DNA from: Azolla caroliniana
Lineage: Eukaryota > Polypodiophyta
NCBI GenBank assembly: GCA_043228905.1
Contig: JBHGNT010000006.1
Location: 12,152,001-12,216,000, forward strand
Direction: 5' to 3'
DNA: 64,000 nucleotides
This document shows positions 1 through 11,309 of the stretch, piece by piece; the stretch's first letter is position 1; the number at the start of each line of letters is the position of its first letter. Below the pieces are notes generated by a model that was not told the origin of the DNA, searched no databases, and saw only the letters and a list, made by a program, of their open reading frames with translations. A program made the translations under genes and the position numbers.

Positions 1-590
1 GAAAGCCGGAGCCCAAGCCAACTGAAGAAAGGGAAGGTCAAGCCAAGGTGGCTAAGAAGACCAAGACATGAACGTGATCTGATGTCGTAAAGGGTCTGAA
101 GATCGTAGACGAGTTGGAGACAGTCAACTCAGACAAGAGCAAGAATGAATCGGAGACAACCGATTCGGTCAAGAGTCGAAGTGAATTGCACACAACTGAT
201 TCAATCAGAATGTTCGATTCAAGGGAGTTGAATCGATTGGCCAAGCAGTCGAGAGGGCAGCGGAAGTTGACACCAACACAAAGGAGCAACCATAACGGAA
301 AGCCGGAGCCCAACCCAACTGAAGAAAGGGAAGGTCAAGCCAAGGTGGCTAAGAAGACCAAGACATGAACGTGGTCTGATGTCGTAAAGGGTCTGAAGAT
401 CGTAGACGAGTTGGAGACAGTCAACTTAGACAAGAGCAAGAATGAATCGGAGACAACCGATTCGGTCAAGAGTCGAAGTGAATTGCACACAGCTGATTCA
501 ATCGGAATGTTCGATTCAAGGGAGTTGAATCGATTGGCCAAGCAGTCGAGAGGGCAGCGGAAGTTGACACCAACACAAAGGAGCCAACAA
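1..590 (+). repeat. 298-bp tandem repeat, 3' internal part of an LTR element
   Basis: The block starting at base 1 recurs at about 299 with only scattered substitutions, and its last third blends into the next repeat block. Each unit carries a lysine- and glutamate-rich reading frame (114-368 and 411-659) containing the motif RGQRKLTPTQR. The units lie just upstream of a polypurine tract and LTR start, so they are probably the 3' internal region of an LTR retrotransposon whose coding part lies left of the window. I do not recognise the encoded peptide, and it may simply be non-coding sequence that happens to be open. Confidence 0.7.
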
Positions 591-1123
591 GTCAAGAAGC
601 GCGAGGAACACACCAACAAGGGAGTTGACAAACCGACTGAGAAGGTCAAGGTGCGTTGAACCAAATGGGTCATGGGAAGAGGAACCAAACCAGACGAGGA
701 GTGTGAGCTAGGCGAGAAGATGCCAGGAGGAGTCAGATGAAAGGGCCAGCGCACACACATAGTGATCGGACCTCAAGTTGAGCTTGAGGGGAGTGTTGAG
801 CGGGCAAGCTCAACCAGATCCAGGTCGGTTGGCCAAGCAGTCGAGAGGGCAGTGGAAGTTGACACCGACACAGAGGAACCGGCAGGTCAAGAAGCACGAG
901 GAACACACCAACAAGGGAGCTGACAAACCGACCGAGAAGGTCGAGGTGCGTGGAACCAAATGGGTCATGGGAAGAGGAACCAGACCGGACGAGGAGTGTG
1001 AGCTAGGCGAGAAGATGCCAGGAGGAGTCAGATGAAAGGGCCGGCGCACACACATAGTGATCCGACCTCAAGTTGAGCTTGAGGGGAGTGTTGAGCAGGC
1101 AAGCTCAACCGGATCCAGGTCGG
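533..1123 (+). repeat. 295-bp tandem duplication spanning PPT and LTR start
   Basis: Bases 533-828 are repeated as 829-1123. Each copy ends with a purine tract (TTGAGGGGAG) followed by the LTR start TGTTGAGC and about 35 bp of LTR, so the polypurine tract and LTR edge occur twice (about 776-828 and 1071-1123). Only the second copy continues into the full LTR. This looks like unequal exchange or a template-switch duplication across the internal/LTR boundary. Confidence 0.75.
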
Positions 1124-1417
1124 TATCCGGAGCGGAGAACCGGATCAATGTCCAAATAGATCGGTATTCGGAACCTAGAGCCGGACCGGAGAACCGTATC
1201 ATACTCCGGAATAGTGAGAACTAGTAGGCCATTGGAGCCTATGGTCCGAGCCTAGTACGTAGGCGTATTCCTTGGAGCATATTCCTTGGAGTTAGAGTCA
1301 ATCGCTCGTATGAGCATTGAAGTACAGGTCAATACTTCTATCAGTCCTTTAAAGGACTTGCATGAAAAGTGTTCTGTATGTAGAGAGTATTTTTATTTTG
1401 AATTGAGCTCAGTTTTG

Positions 1418-1448
<31 letters not shown>

Positions 1449-1530
1449 GTGTACTCAAGCTTTCTATTAAACCTTCATTATGTGTTCTGCTCTTATCCAG
1501 ACTAGCCGGTTTTGTCTACGCTTCCGCACA
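1089..1530 (+). mobile_element. 3' LTR of an LTR retrotransposon
   Basis: The segment begins TGTTGAGC right after the purine tract TTGAGGGGAG and plausibly ends at CTTCCGCACA. It contains a CT microsatellite (about 1420-1446). The first 21 bp form a small hairpin (TTGAGC ... GCTCAA), a feature shared with the LTR at 44207-44618. The 5' partner is outside the window. The right edge is inferred from the TG...CA rule and similarity to the related LTR, so it is uncertain by a few bases. Confidence 0.6.
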
Positions 1531-1949
1531 ATTGCTTTTTCATACTTCAATGCTCTTAAAAGAGCATCCTATGTTCAAAAATTAATGATGGATTTACAAA
1601 ATAAAGTACAACCTGAATATATTTATCAACCAATATGAAGCTCAAACTGTGGCTAAAAGCTATGGTCAAATGACAACATCAATTATGACAACACCTATCA
1701 TACCCTTGCCTAGATGATGAGCCAAACTGTTTTAGTGCTTTTTACAATGAAAGCATGGAACCTCCACCAAATGAATGCAAAGAGTGTCTTCCTCTGAGGA
1801 GAGCTTCAAGAAGAGGTCCATAGACAACAATCACCCACATTCAAGTTGGAAATCCAAGGATGTGTGGTACATCAACTCAAGGAGCCATTATATTATCTCA
1901 AACAATTGCTAAAGATATGGCTCTGAAATATTGAGTGGTACATGCACAA

Positions 1950-2245
1950 CATTGTCTTGCATATGTCAAAGTCAAATTATTCCCTCTTTGTGCAAACTAG
2001 CTCTTAACAAACTACTTTCATCCTCTTCTACTTCAATGACCTAATAATCAAACAAGAACATCTAGCCACTATCAAGAATGTAATCTCTACTTGCCACAAA
2101 GTTTGAAATGAAGGATATGGACAAGCTTTGCCACTTTCTTTGTATTGAAATCATCCACATTCAATGTCACATCTTGATCTATCCACATCATTACATCTAA
2201 AACTTGTTATTCAAATTCGGCATGAAGGACTAGAAGGAACAATGA
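1950..2245 (+). pseudogene. Decayed Ty1/copia reverse transcriptase fragment
   Basis: Across broken frames the plus strand reads a run resembling KFEMKDMDKLCHFLCIE (about 2098-2150), which matches the copia RT stretch usually read as KFEMKDLGKLHYFLGIE just downstream of the YVDD box. Upstream remnants are consistent with the catalytic region but the YVDD box is not preserved. There are many stops and frameshifts and no LTR can be assigned. The stretch 1531-1950 holds only weak, unassignable similarity. Confidence 0.45.
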
Positions 2246-2510
2246 ACATGTTTGATTCTCAATAACAACAATTTATAGCTTAGCATTCTCCTTCATTAGT
2301 GTCCTAATCTCTTCACCTTGCTTGTTTATGGTTTCTTGAAGAGAAATCAAGTGACTTAATAAACATTTTCTTCATTGTGATTGAATTTGTTGCATTAATA
2401 TCAAGAATCTTTGATGATCTTGGCTCATTGTCCATCATAATTCCGGACTTAGTGCCCCCCTTACGAGTGTTTACCATTGTATAACGAAACCCTATGAGAA
2501 GTACACTTTT
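2230..2510 (-). pseudogene. LINE ORF1 5' fragment (same family as 24336-27720)
   Basis: This stretch is closely similar to 27280-27490, the start of ORF1 of the minus-strand LINE further right. Shared words include MVNTRK-like initiation and the coiled-coil start (QETINKQGEEIRTLMKENAKL across a frameshift). Only the first 80 or so codons are present. A 5' fragment is unusual for LINEs, which normally lose their 5' end, so the rest was probably removed by later rearrangement. Confidence 0.65.
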
Positions 2511-2660
2511 GGATCTTGTTATGTTTAGTTGATTACAAAATTCATCTTCTTAGAACACAACATATACTGTGTTGTGAGCTTTCGTTCAAGTCATAACAAT
2601 TTGTCAAAATTGAACCTCGTATGAACAAATAATGGCTAAAATAAACTAAAGAAGAAGTGA

Positions 2661-2701
<41 letters not shown>

Positions 2702-2711
2702 TGAGTGAGTG
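2661..2711. repeat. (GT)n microsatellite
   Basis: About 19 GT units followed by GAGT units. It explains the long His-Thr open frame on the minus strand here, which is not a gene. Confidence 0.95.
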
Positions 2712-2774
2712 AGCTTTGGAACATCTATGACGGAAAGGTTCTAGTTTTCCACAATTGGGGTATCCATTGGGAGT

Positions 2775-3247
2775 TGTTGGGAAATCGATCTCTCTGGATG
2801 GGATCCGGTGATGAATAAAGAGAACCCGGTGAGAACCGGAAGAGATTCGGAAACCGGAGGAGACCCGATGAGAACCGGAAGAGAAGACAGATTTGTAAAT
2901 ATGTCTTGAATAAGCCCATTGAGGCTATATTTGTAAATCGCCCTAAGTTCATATAACTATAAATATGACTTAGGGCAATCACTTTTGTGTGTGATTGTGT
3001 TGTTGTCATATTGTTGTAACTGTTGTACAGAAAGAGAGGGAGAGAGAGAGAGATACAAAGCAATACTCTGTTGTAATCGCCACTGTGCGAAGAAACAGAG
3101 CTCGAGGTCGTTGCCTCTGAGTCTCTGATTGTACCCCTTCTCTTCATAGTGATAGTTCGGCGTCTGTGCCCATTTCTATGTTTGATTCTTATAGAAGTGT
3201 TTTACTACTCGATTGTGGCCGAGCGATATTCCGCGCATTTCTCTTCA
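2775..3247 (+). mobile_element. Solo LTR, copia family A, with perfect TSD
   Basis: A 473-bp segment starts TGTTGGGAAATC and ends in CTCTTCA, flanked by the 5-bp direct repeat GGAGT (2770-2774 and 3248-3252). It is related to the LTRs at 39868-40430, 44927-45482, 62030-62579 and 62784 onward (shared CTCTGGATGGGATCC-like start, GA-rich tract and GAGGTCGTTGCCTCTGAGTCTC). No internal sequence is present, so it is a solo LTR left by LTR-LTR recombination. Open frames on both strands here are LTR shadows. Confidence 0.85.
2940..2976 (+). promoter_or_regulatory. TATA region flanked by 14-bp inverted repeat
   Basis: CTATAAAT lies between arms GCCCTAAGTTCATAT and ATATGACTTAGGGC, which are perfectly complementary apart from one extra T. 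This is the likely LTR core promoter of the solo LTR. Confidence 0.55.
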
Positions 3248-3252
3248 GGAGT

Positions 3253-3729
3253 GAATGTTACGAATGCCCAATTGATTAAATATATGACTAAGTTAAGGGA
3301 TAAGGCTCGTGGATTGGAAGTCACAATCTTGGTCATTTCATGTACTCTCTAAGGTTGTACAATGGAGATGGAACCCATGATATATTATTTGTCATTTCTA
3401 CCATGGACAAAGAAGGCATTACATTCTATTTTACAACTTCGTCGATATTTGTTGTGGAGAATGAGGGATAAGATGGGAAACACAAGAATTGTGTGGAACA
3501 ATCTACCAACCCCTAAGTCCTTGGGAGAGCTACAATTTTGGACTTATCTATGCATGTGATGGCTCATATATATTTCATTATTGCAAGACACTTCGATTGC
3601 TTCTTTTGCATTGTTGAAGTGGAAGATAGTACTCAGTGTTTCATAGAATGTTCAATAATTGGTCATATTTGGGGTTACATTTCTCAAATTTGGCAAGTTT
3701 TATCCAATTGTTATTCGAAATCAAGATAG
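3253..3729 (+). pseudogene. Degenerate LINE ORF2 3' fragment
   Basis: The frame at 3362-3559 contains LRRYLLWRM followed by NTRIVWNNLPTPKSLGEL, which resembles the post-RT region of plant L1 ORF2 (LRRFLW...IAW..VC.PK..GGLG). The next frame (3538-3729) has STQCFIECSIIGHIW, matching the zinc-binding zf-RVT region (ET..H.F..C...R.IW). The RT core and 3' tail are not recognisable, so this is a remnant. Confidence 0.55.
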
Positions 3730-5243
3730 TGAGTGTTTGCACACTCACATAGATGGACTTGAAATCAGAGATGGAGATTGATTTCCTATTGTTGGGATAT
3801 TGGGGATTATGAAATAATTGGACATGGAGTCAAATCATATCGATGAAAGTGGAAGGGAGTACTAATGTGACAATTTCTTTATTGAGAAAGTGGAAATTCA
3901 TTCCTCAATTTAGTCTTCATCTTGCCTATTGGCAATTCAACAAGTTCCACTACCCATTGTGGTGGTGATCAAACTTAAATATGTTAACATTCAAGTGTTT
4001 TTCACACACATATATTCATATAATTGTGTGTTTTCTCCAAGAGAGAGAGATAGAGACACACACATACATACACAAAAGTACTATACTAAATACAAGAATG
4101 CATATTAATAATAGAATGTACGATGAACCAACACTTGCAAGAGTGAAAAGGGCTTCCTTTAAAATTATCTTCTCACATATTGCAACTACTCTCTCATTGT
4201 AATCATTGATTTATGTAGGATATAGAATATCCATTACATTAACTATGTATCAAAGAGAGCTACATCACTTGGAATTATAAGGTTATGAATCATGATAAAA
4301 GACTTAGCGGATTTGATTGCACATACTTGCACTCACTACTTGTGTCATATTGAAGAATTGAGGCACACACAAGTATTCATTACTTTTGGGATCACACACG
4401 TGTTAGACGATTGAGCTTGATATCTCAAATTCCTTGCTTGTACTATAATCATACACAACGAGGCTATAGAGCTAGAGGAGCCTTTTAATGCATGGGAGTT
4501 AAATATATTGGAAGGCCCATTTATCAAATTATTTAAGAAAAATTGGGAGTTCAAAATATGGGAGTTGTTATGCACCACATGCTATTTATGATAAACTATT
4601 CTCCAGACTTAAGATTGGTCCAAGTCTTTGTAGGTGGATATTTTGGATGCTTTTAACCAAAAGATGCTATGTGAAACTTTAGCTCATTTGCATCCCATCA
4701 CTTTCATGTCAATCCCTCACAAACTTTTCCAATATTAATTGTCAATCGTATAAAGGGTGTATTGTTTCATCTGTTGCATCTAGACAACATAAGTTATGTT
4801 TCAACAAACATGAATACAAATGTTTCCACTATTATTGAGTATGGAAATATCCCGCTCAATCAATATGTACATATCGTGCTCGTAAACATTCACTTGTACC
4901 CTTATGGTAGTTTTATTGTGTTTTTACCATATGAGAATCATGCTTATAAATAAAAGGCATGGCTCCTTTGCCCATATGTTTGCGAAGGATATGGACTTCA
5001 CACATTCATTCCCTACTGATAAACTACTTAGTAATGCACAATATTGAGTGGGCTTCTCATGTAGATTTCAGGTATAATATTCACTCTTTGTTTTAAGGAT
5101 GAATTTGATGTTCATGCAAATCCTCATTGTGAGCAAAAAAATGCACTTTGACAAGAAGAAAAGTGTAAATATTGGTGGGAACAACTATAATCTTCACAAT
5201 ATCACTTACAATGTGAAATAGACAACAACCTAATATAAATATC
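3730..5243. other. No recognisable feature
   Basis: AT-rich sequence with short open frames on both strands. None shows a motif I recognise, and none is long enough or biased enough to support a gene. Confidence 0.5.
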
Positions 5244-5332
5244 CATAGATTGACATATTCGCATTCGTGGGGTTTCCCATTCGAATGCAAACGAATACGA
5301 ATACGAATGGGTAGTCAAGTATTCGTTTAACC

Positions 5333-5363
<31 letters not shown>

Positions 5364-5845
5364 AAAATTCCTAAGATAAAAAAAAAGGAACTTAACAATA
5401 AATAGGGATAATAAAAGAGGGACTTTGGGGACTTGACACTACTAAAATTTTATAATAAATATATAGTCGTTTTATTTTTAATAAATAAAATAAAGGCTCA
5501 TTAATTTCTTTCTTTTTTTTTCCTCAAAATTTATAGATATTTTTATCTTGACATTAAAAATGGTACTTCAAACTAATCATATCTTCAAAGTTCATACTAA
5601 TCATATTTGTTTAAAAAAATTTAATTAATTAATATAAGTTTCATAAACTCTCTTGACACTATAATCTATTAATGAATAATTGTTTTTTTTTTGTGAAATA
5701 CATTTATTTAAATAAATAAATAATTTTTTATATTTATTTTACAAACGAATGGTTTTTTAATATTCTTGGGGCCATTTGTATTCTCGAATATTGAGAATAT
5801 TGCGCATGGAGAATATCACGAATATCACGCATGTGTCAATCTATG
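5244..5845. mobile_element. hAT-like MITE copy 1
   Basis: The element is bounded by the inverted repeat CATAGATTGA ... TCAATCTATG and flanked by a perfect 8-bp target duplication TAAATATC (5236-5243 and 5846-5853). An 8-bp TSD is the hallmark of hAT transposons. Subterminal regions at both ends carry many copies of ACGAATA or its complement TATTCGT, possible transposase-binding sites. There is no transposase, so it is non-autonomous. The 5' 80 bp and 3' 105 bp are shared with the copy at 7083-7982, while the AT-rich middle is not. Confidence 0.88.
5331..5367. repeat. Poly-C followed by poly-A tract
   Basis: About 22 C then about 13 A inside MITE copy 1. The exact length should be treated with caution because homopolymers are error-prone in assemblies. 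Confidence 0.8.
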
Positions 5846-5853
5846 TAAATATC

Positions 5854-7082
5854 TTAGCATATAAGTATAAATATCCCCCAATGCACACGCATGTAAAGAA
5901 TTACTTGACAACAATAAGATCCCACAAGAGACTCTTCGATTTCAATTGAGACAAATAAGCATTAGACCAATATCACAACATGATTGTGTTATTTTCTTTT
6001 ACAGAAAGCGGTACAAAATTATGTTAAAATAAAACAAAACATGAGTTTGACTTTGTAAACTTTCTTGCAACACTTTCTGGTCATTATCATCCTGGCTTTT
6101 CAACTTTACACATCATACTGTAAAAGTCGGCACATATGCATAATTGCTTTCAAGCATTTTGGCACATCCAAATATATTGTTGTCTCTATATGTCCTTATC
6201 GTATCTGTGGTCCTCTCTTTTAAGACTACTAAATTGGGTGATATGATTATATGGAATTATTCTTATATCATTATAAATACAAAAATGGGGCAAATCAATG
6301 CTTCTTATACACAAATTTAAAAATATATGATCTTTGTATGCTTAAATTCAGATTACTAATAGGAAAAAAAACAAGTAGGGCTTTGTTTTAAGCTTCCTTG
6401 TATAGTCTCCTTCTAATAATCCTTCCTAACTAATGGGAAAGTAGCTTTATTTTGGAAAAAAAAAAATAGGGCTTTGTTGAACCTCCACCCATTTGTCAAG
6501 ATGAACCATTGTTTCCCGTTTCCCGTTTCCCCTAATTGTTTTTATTCCTCTTAGTAATCTAAATTAAAGCATACAAAGATCATATATTATATATTAAAGG
6601 AAAAAACTAAGCTCTTGTAGAATCACCACGGAGGATATGGTCACGACTCACAATCACAAATAGTAGATTCAGATAAAATATTGACGAGGAAGTTTTATTA
6701 GTAAAGAATTGTGATTTGAAGTTGCATCCCATTCGTAAAGCTATGTATGCATAATGAAGTTGTTGTATCATCAATAAATACATTAGCAGAATTTGTTATG
6801 ATACATTGAAGGTAGAAAAGGACCTTATTTAAAGAAAAAAGTGTGCATCACATATGATTGTTTTTACCTCGACAAAAAAGGAAGTTGTCTTTTCTTGATT
6901 ATCAGTTTTCAAACACCTTTTGAAACCTAACCTATCAAAAAAAAAATCCCAAAAATAACACATCAATTTCTTGGCCTTTCTAAGATAAAGATAATGTCAA
7001 AATTTTTATAGCAATTATAATTCAATAACATTGAAGGAAAATATCATAAATACTTGGGTAGAATATAACTTATACTTTTAGT
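5854..7082. other. No recognisable feature
   Basis: AT-rich sequence with homopolymer A runs and no usable reading frame or element boundary. Confidence 0.5.
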
Positions 7083-7982
7083 CATAGATTGAAATATTCG
7101 CATTCGTGGGGCCCGCCCCATGAATCCATACGAATAGGAATACGAATACACGTAAATATATTCGTTTTCTTCTTTTTTTTGAAATTAAAAAAAAATTTTA
7201 AAAAATAAAATTGTGTTTTATTTACGAACGAGTGAACAGTGGCCAACTGGAAGCAAAGACGCCTCACCCTACTCCCTCTGCATGCTACTTACACCCTCGC
7301 TTCCCTCTATATCCTGTTCTCGGCCAGAAATTAGGGTTTCGACAGAAAACCCTAATTTCTGTCATAATCCTAATTTCGACAAAATTTCTTCTTTTCGGCC
7401 TGCGTCATCGACTCCCTCTCATGCTCTACCTAATCCTACATCCTGTTGTCTGCTACAAATTCAGAGTTTCACTGAAACCCTAAGTTTTGCCAAAGCCCTA
7501 ATTAATTAATTATTAATGCATTAATTGATTATTAATTAATTAACTAATATTTTCCAATGAATTAAGATATGTATTTGTAAATTAATTAATGTATTAGTGA
7601 ATCAATTAATGTTTAAGTGAATTAATTAGTTAATAGTAAATTAATCATTATATTAATGAGTTAATTAATTATTGATGTATGTCTGTGTACACATATATGT
7701 ATGTGTGTGTATATGTATCTATGTATGTGTGTGTATATGTATCTATGTATGTGTGTATATATGTATCTATGTATGTGTGTATATATGTATCTATGTATGT
7801 GTGTGTATATGTATATATATGTATGTGTATGTGTGTATATATGTATGTGTATGTATGTATGTGTGTATATGTATATGTAAACGAATGATTTTATAATATT
7901 CTTAGGGCCATTTTCTATTCTCGAATACCACGAATATTACGGATGTCGAATCTCAAGAATATCACGCATGGGTCAATCTATG
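7083..7982. mobile_element. hAT-like MITE copy 2, longer, with gene-like insert
   Basis: Same terminal inverted repeat as copy 1 (CATAGATTGA / TCAATCTATG), with its own perfect 8-bp TSD CTTTTAGT (7075-7082 and 7983-7990). It is 900 bp against 602 bp for copy 1. The middle holds three things copy 1 lacks: a C-rich block with telo-box-like AAACCCTAA words (about 7215-7505), a TTAATTAA-rich stretch (7500-7675) and a TATG/TGTA microsatellite (7675-7880). No transposase is encoded. The terminal 80-110 bp match copy 1 closely, including the ACGAATA-rich subterminal repeats. Confidence 0.88.
7675..7880. repeat. (TATG/TGTA)n microsatellite
   Basis: Imperfect ATGTATGTGTGTATAT units. They produce overlapping Tyr-Val-Cys frames that are not genes. 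Confidence 0.95.
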
Positions 7983-7990
7983 CTTTTAGT

Positions 7991-9700
7991 ATTTTCCAAG
8001 AATCAAAGGTACTCTTGGTTGAGCATTAGAAATGCTAAGGGAATATAAATAAATAAAAGTCATAATAAAAGGAAAATAATGTAAAGCATGGAAGCTATTG
8101 CTTCTCACCAATTACAATAACCAAATAAAATTATGATACAAATGAATCATGTTTAACTTACCATAATTACGATATTCTCCATAAACATGATTATGGGAAA
8201 ACTTTGAGACAAAGCTCCTTTACTTCATAGGTTTTTACTTCATGTTTAGTGTCAAATTCACAACATTATGTTAGTAAAATTAGAATACGAAATAAGTATG
8301 TGCAAAAGCACGACATAATAACATTATATGAAGCTTCATCACCACTTTATGAAATTCCTAAATTTCAAATTTATAGGTGGTTGTAACTTATATATTTGCG
8401 CTTAGTATGGAATGGTTTAGGTTCATTCATGGACAAGTGGTTTTCATGGCTTGATTATTTTTTAAGGCTTCGTTAATCATTTGTGTTGAGATCCTTTATA
8501 CTATTAATTTGCCAATTTGATCATATTTTTTCCCATAAGAAGAGTGCAAATGATGATGACGTGGATTAGGAAGTTCCCAATAAGAAACAACAGTACAAAT
8601 TTGCATAGCTACCATAAGGACTCGACTAAAAATTTGCTTGCATAGTAAATACTTTAAAATTTTTGTTTCAATATTATCAAAGGGACAACTTCAACAATTA
8701 GAATAACTTTGTTTACATACAATAGTTTTTTCATCGACAAAATAACCTTTTGCCTTTTGGTAACTAGTTGCCAGATATAAAAGATATATTTCAAAACTAG
8801 CCATCACAAATCTTGCCTTTTTAATGATATTGATAATGTTAAATATTTGTAATCTAAAAGTATACATAGAAATAATTTTGTTGACCCAAGAGGAAAGAGA
8901 GTCTCCTTGCTTTATACCGCACTTCATACCTCCTTGCTCCCCAACTTTTTATTGATTTCTAAACCACCATTTTAAGATGAGCATCTTCACTAAAACGAAA
9001 CAAGATATTACATGCTAAAGCATAATGTGAAAGATTTGGTTTTATACATAAGCTAAGAGAGCCAAATGTTGCCAGGAATTATCAGTGATAGAATTCAAAC
9101 GCTCATCCTTCATGATGGAAGTGGTAGTAAATATTGTGTTCTATAGTTTGATGATTGTGGTTCAAGTATCAAAACAATGGGTTTGATACAGGTCTTCATA
9201 AACTTATTTATGTTCATTCCCATTAATAAGTTACATTAGAACATTGGCATCTTTATCCACAATAAGAGTGAAAACAATGACATTGTGCTTATAATTTAAC
9301 ATCTTATTTTTATCAGATTTGTAATATATTTTTTGATGGCTAGGGATGTTAGAATCCAATTTTTAGTTGAATTATGTCCAAGTCATTGTCCAAAATCAAT
9401 ATGCATTCCCAAATATGTCCATCCTCATCAATTTCATGCTATACCACAAAAATCCTTGGCATATTGTATAATTATCCTTACTATAAAATTAACCAATTTG
9501 AGCACAATATCTTTGATCAATCAACTATGCACCTACTAAATATTACAAATAGGTTACATGTGGATAACCCACATGTAATGGGGAGATGTGTATGACCAGA
9601 CATTTCTACTTGCGTTGACTCTATTTGGTATTGAGTTGTTACCTTTTCTTTCCAATTACTTTTTGCAATTGTTTTGTATATTTTTCTACTAGAGAAAATA
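7991..9700. other. No recognisable feature
   Basis: AT-rich sequence. One minus frame (8691-8927) contains KCGIKQGDSLSS, faintly like the GVKQGCPLSP motif of LINE RT, but its neighbours do not support that, so it is left unassigned. Confidence 0.4.
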
Positions 9701-9752
9701 AATTTGTGCTACATGGATGACTTACTATGTGAATCTTTTCTTATAGAATATT

Positions 9753-10440
9753 TTGTATTTAAAAAGTCTTATTGAAAGTGAATTTCATGCAATGAGTAGA
9801 ACCACGACTTTGAAACATCCACCACAAAGCATACCATGGTGCATTATCTACTATACAATTTTGCTTGCAAGTAAATCAAGTTTATATGGTAAAGAAGGTT
9901 TAGATGCACGGCGAGTGATAATTGAAAATAATACATATTATGTACAATGTAAGTGCAATGTCAAAAGAGTCATTGACATGGATGCTGAGAATGTGAAGGC
10001 TAATGCCAACGTTTGGACTCTTGTTGTGGGACGTAAAAATGGATTGCAACAAGAAGGAAACACAACTACACCTCATGTAGATTTGAGGAATCGTTTTGAA
10101 GTGTTGCAAGAAGAGGGGGTCTTACTACAAGATCAAAGGACAACTAATGTGGAAGAGGTGGTAGCGTGCACACCCGATGTTTTACTAAACAATACACACC
10201 TCAGACATGAAAATGTCATGAGCTCACCCTCCTCTATTGGTAAAAGTGGAAGTATTGGATTGAGAGCAATGAAAGAATGGATACGCAATGGGAGATGTCA
10301 AGAAAACTCTTTCACCACTTCTGAATTTCAGAAGCCACTAGTGTCACGTCATGAAAGTAGTGAGGCACCGGTCAAAGTTCCCGTCAAATTTGTTAGGTCC
10401 AAAAGTTCAGAAAGGGGCACTCTAGGCATGGGGTGTAAGT
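9753..10440 (+). pseudogene. L1-type LINE ORF1 (interrupted)
   Basis: An open frame of about 228 codons runs into the insertion at about 10474. It contains WTLVVGRKNG (about residue 88) and DLRNRFEVLQEEG (about residue 110), a signature common in ORF1 proteins of plant L1 elements (NRF..L). The usual zinc knuckle is not seen before the break. After the insertion, possible ORF1 remnants continue at 11000-11373. With ORF2 at 11310-15650 on the same strand it forms one LINE. The start is nominal because the 5' end is not defined. Confidence 0.55.
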
Positions 10441-10473
10441 TTAGCCAGCAGGCTCTCACGAGATTAACTTATT

Positions 10474-10945
10474 TGTGTCATGAGGAAGCCCTAGGGCTGA
10501 GGATTTATTGTTGCCGATTAGGAACACGGTCCGCGGTCAGTCCTTCGACCTAGACCTCAAAGTGGGTGTGGAACAACGAACAAGTGTTTAAGCGTAATGC
10601 GTAGGGGAAGAATCCTTGTAACCTATCAGCGTATAAGGGAGACGGCTACAACCGAATCCCTATCAAGGGTTACACTTACGTACTTAAACGCTTAGGTATT
10701 CAAGACACACACAGTGAATTAGCCGTAGCTATACACAGGAAATCAGAGAAGATAGAATTCTATTATCAGGCATTTCTTTACATTCCCAAAATTACACGCA
10801 CCCTCTATCAGAGGTTTTCTTCCCTTTATATACGCAGGGTCTATTTAGCCGTTCACGCTTCCTGCGTGAACCGTTACATGCGTTATGCTCCTATATTATT
10901 TCCTATTCCTACGCTTTTGTCCGTCGGTTACTATTCCGACGGACA
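10474..10945 (-). mobile_element. Probable solo LTR inserted in LINE ORF1
   Basis: A foreign block of about 470 bp interrupts LINE ORF1. Read on the minus strand it starts TGTCCGTCGG and ends in CA, and has a TATA-like CGTATATAAAGGG at about 10833-10845. A hairpin with 11-bp arms (TTGTCCGTCGG / CCGACGGACAA) sits at its minus-strand start, and a second (GTTCACGC / GCGTGAAC) lies next to the TATA. Flanking duplication is imperfect (CTTAT / TTTAT), so exact edges and identity are uncertain. It could be another insertion type. Confidence 0.45.
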
Positions 10946-11309
10946 ACATTTATGTGATTATTGTTGAACGAAACAAGTTGCTGAAATTAGGCTTCTCATT
11001 TGATCTGATGGACCTGGAGGTTTTGGCTAGCAACATGGCATGTATCTCTAGCTCCATAAAAGTCATGGCGCACAAATACTTCAACAGCCTGCCAGTCACC
11101 TTGAGTGGGCATTAGTGGATGTCGATGTTTATGAATGCTGGAATGATATGTGGGAGTTTCAATGACGTTTGCATTAAAAAGCAGCTTCTATTATGCCTAG
11201 AGGAGAAGGTAGACTCCCTCGATGAGGTGTTACACTTCCATGAGGAGAAACTGGAAGAAGATATAAGGCAGGATGTGGTGTTAGGATGGGAGAAGATCAA
11301 TGAGGGAGG

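Noticed and set aside
1-1123. CRISPR-like or satellite array
   Set aside because: Repeats of about 295 bp with internal reading frames next to a PPT and LTR fit a retrotransposon 3' region. There are no short spacer-separated repeats anywhere in the window.
2542-2724. Open frame rich in His-Thr on the minus strand
   Set aside because: It is a translation of the GT microsatellite.
7330-7500. Interstitial telomere repeat (TTAGGG-like words)
   Set aside because: The AAACCCTAA words are separate and not in tandem, so they are telo-box-like motifs at most.
7672-7896. Overlapping Tyr-Val-Cys open frames
   Set aside because: They are translations of the TATG/TGTA repeat inside MITE copy 2.
10441-10553. 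C-terminal extension of LINE ORF1 to 10553
   Set aside because: It reads into the inserted LTR-like block, so those residues are not part of ORF1.
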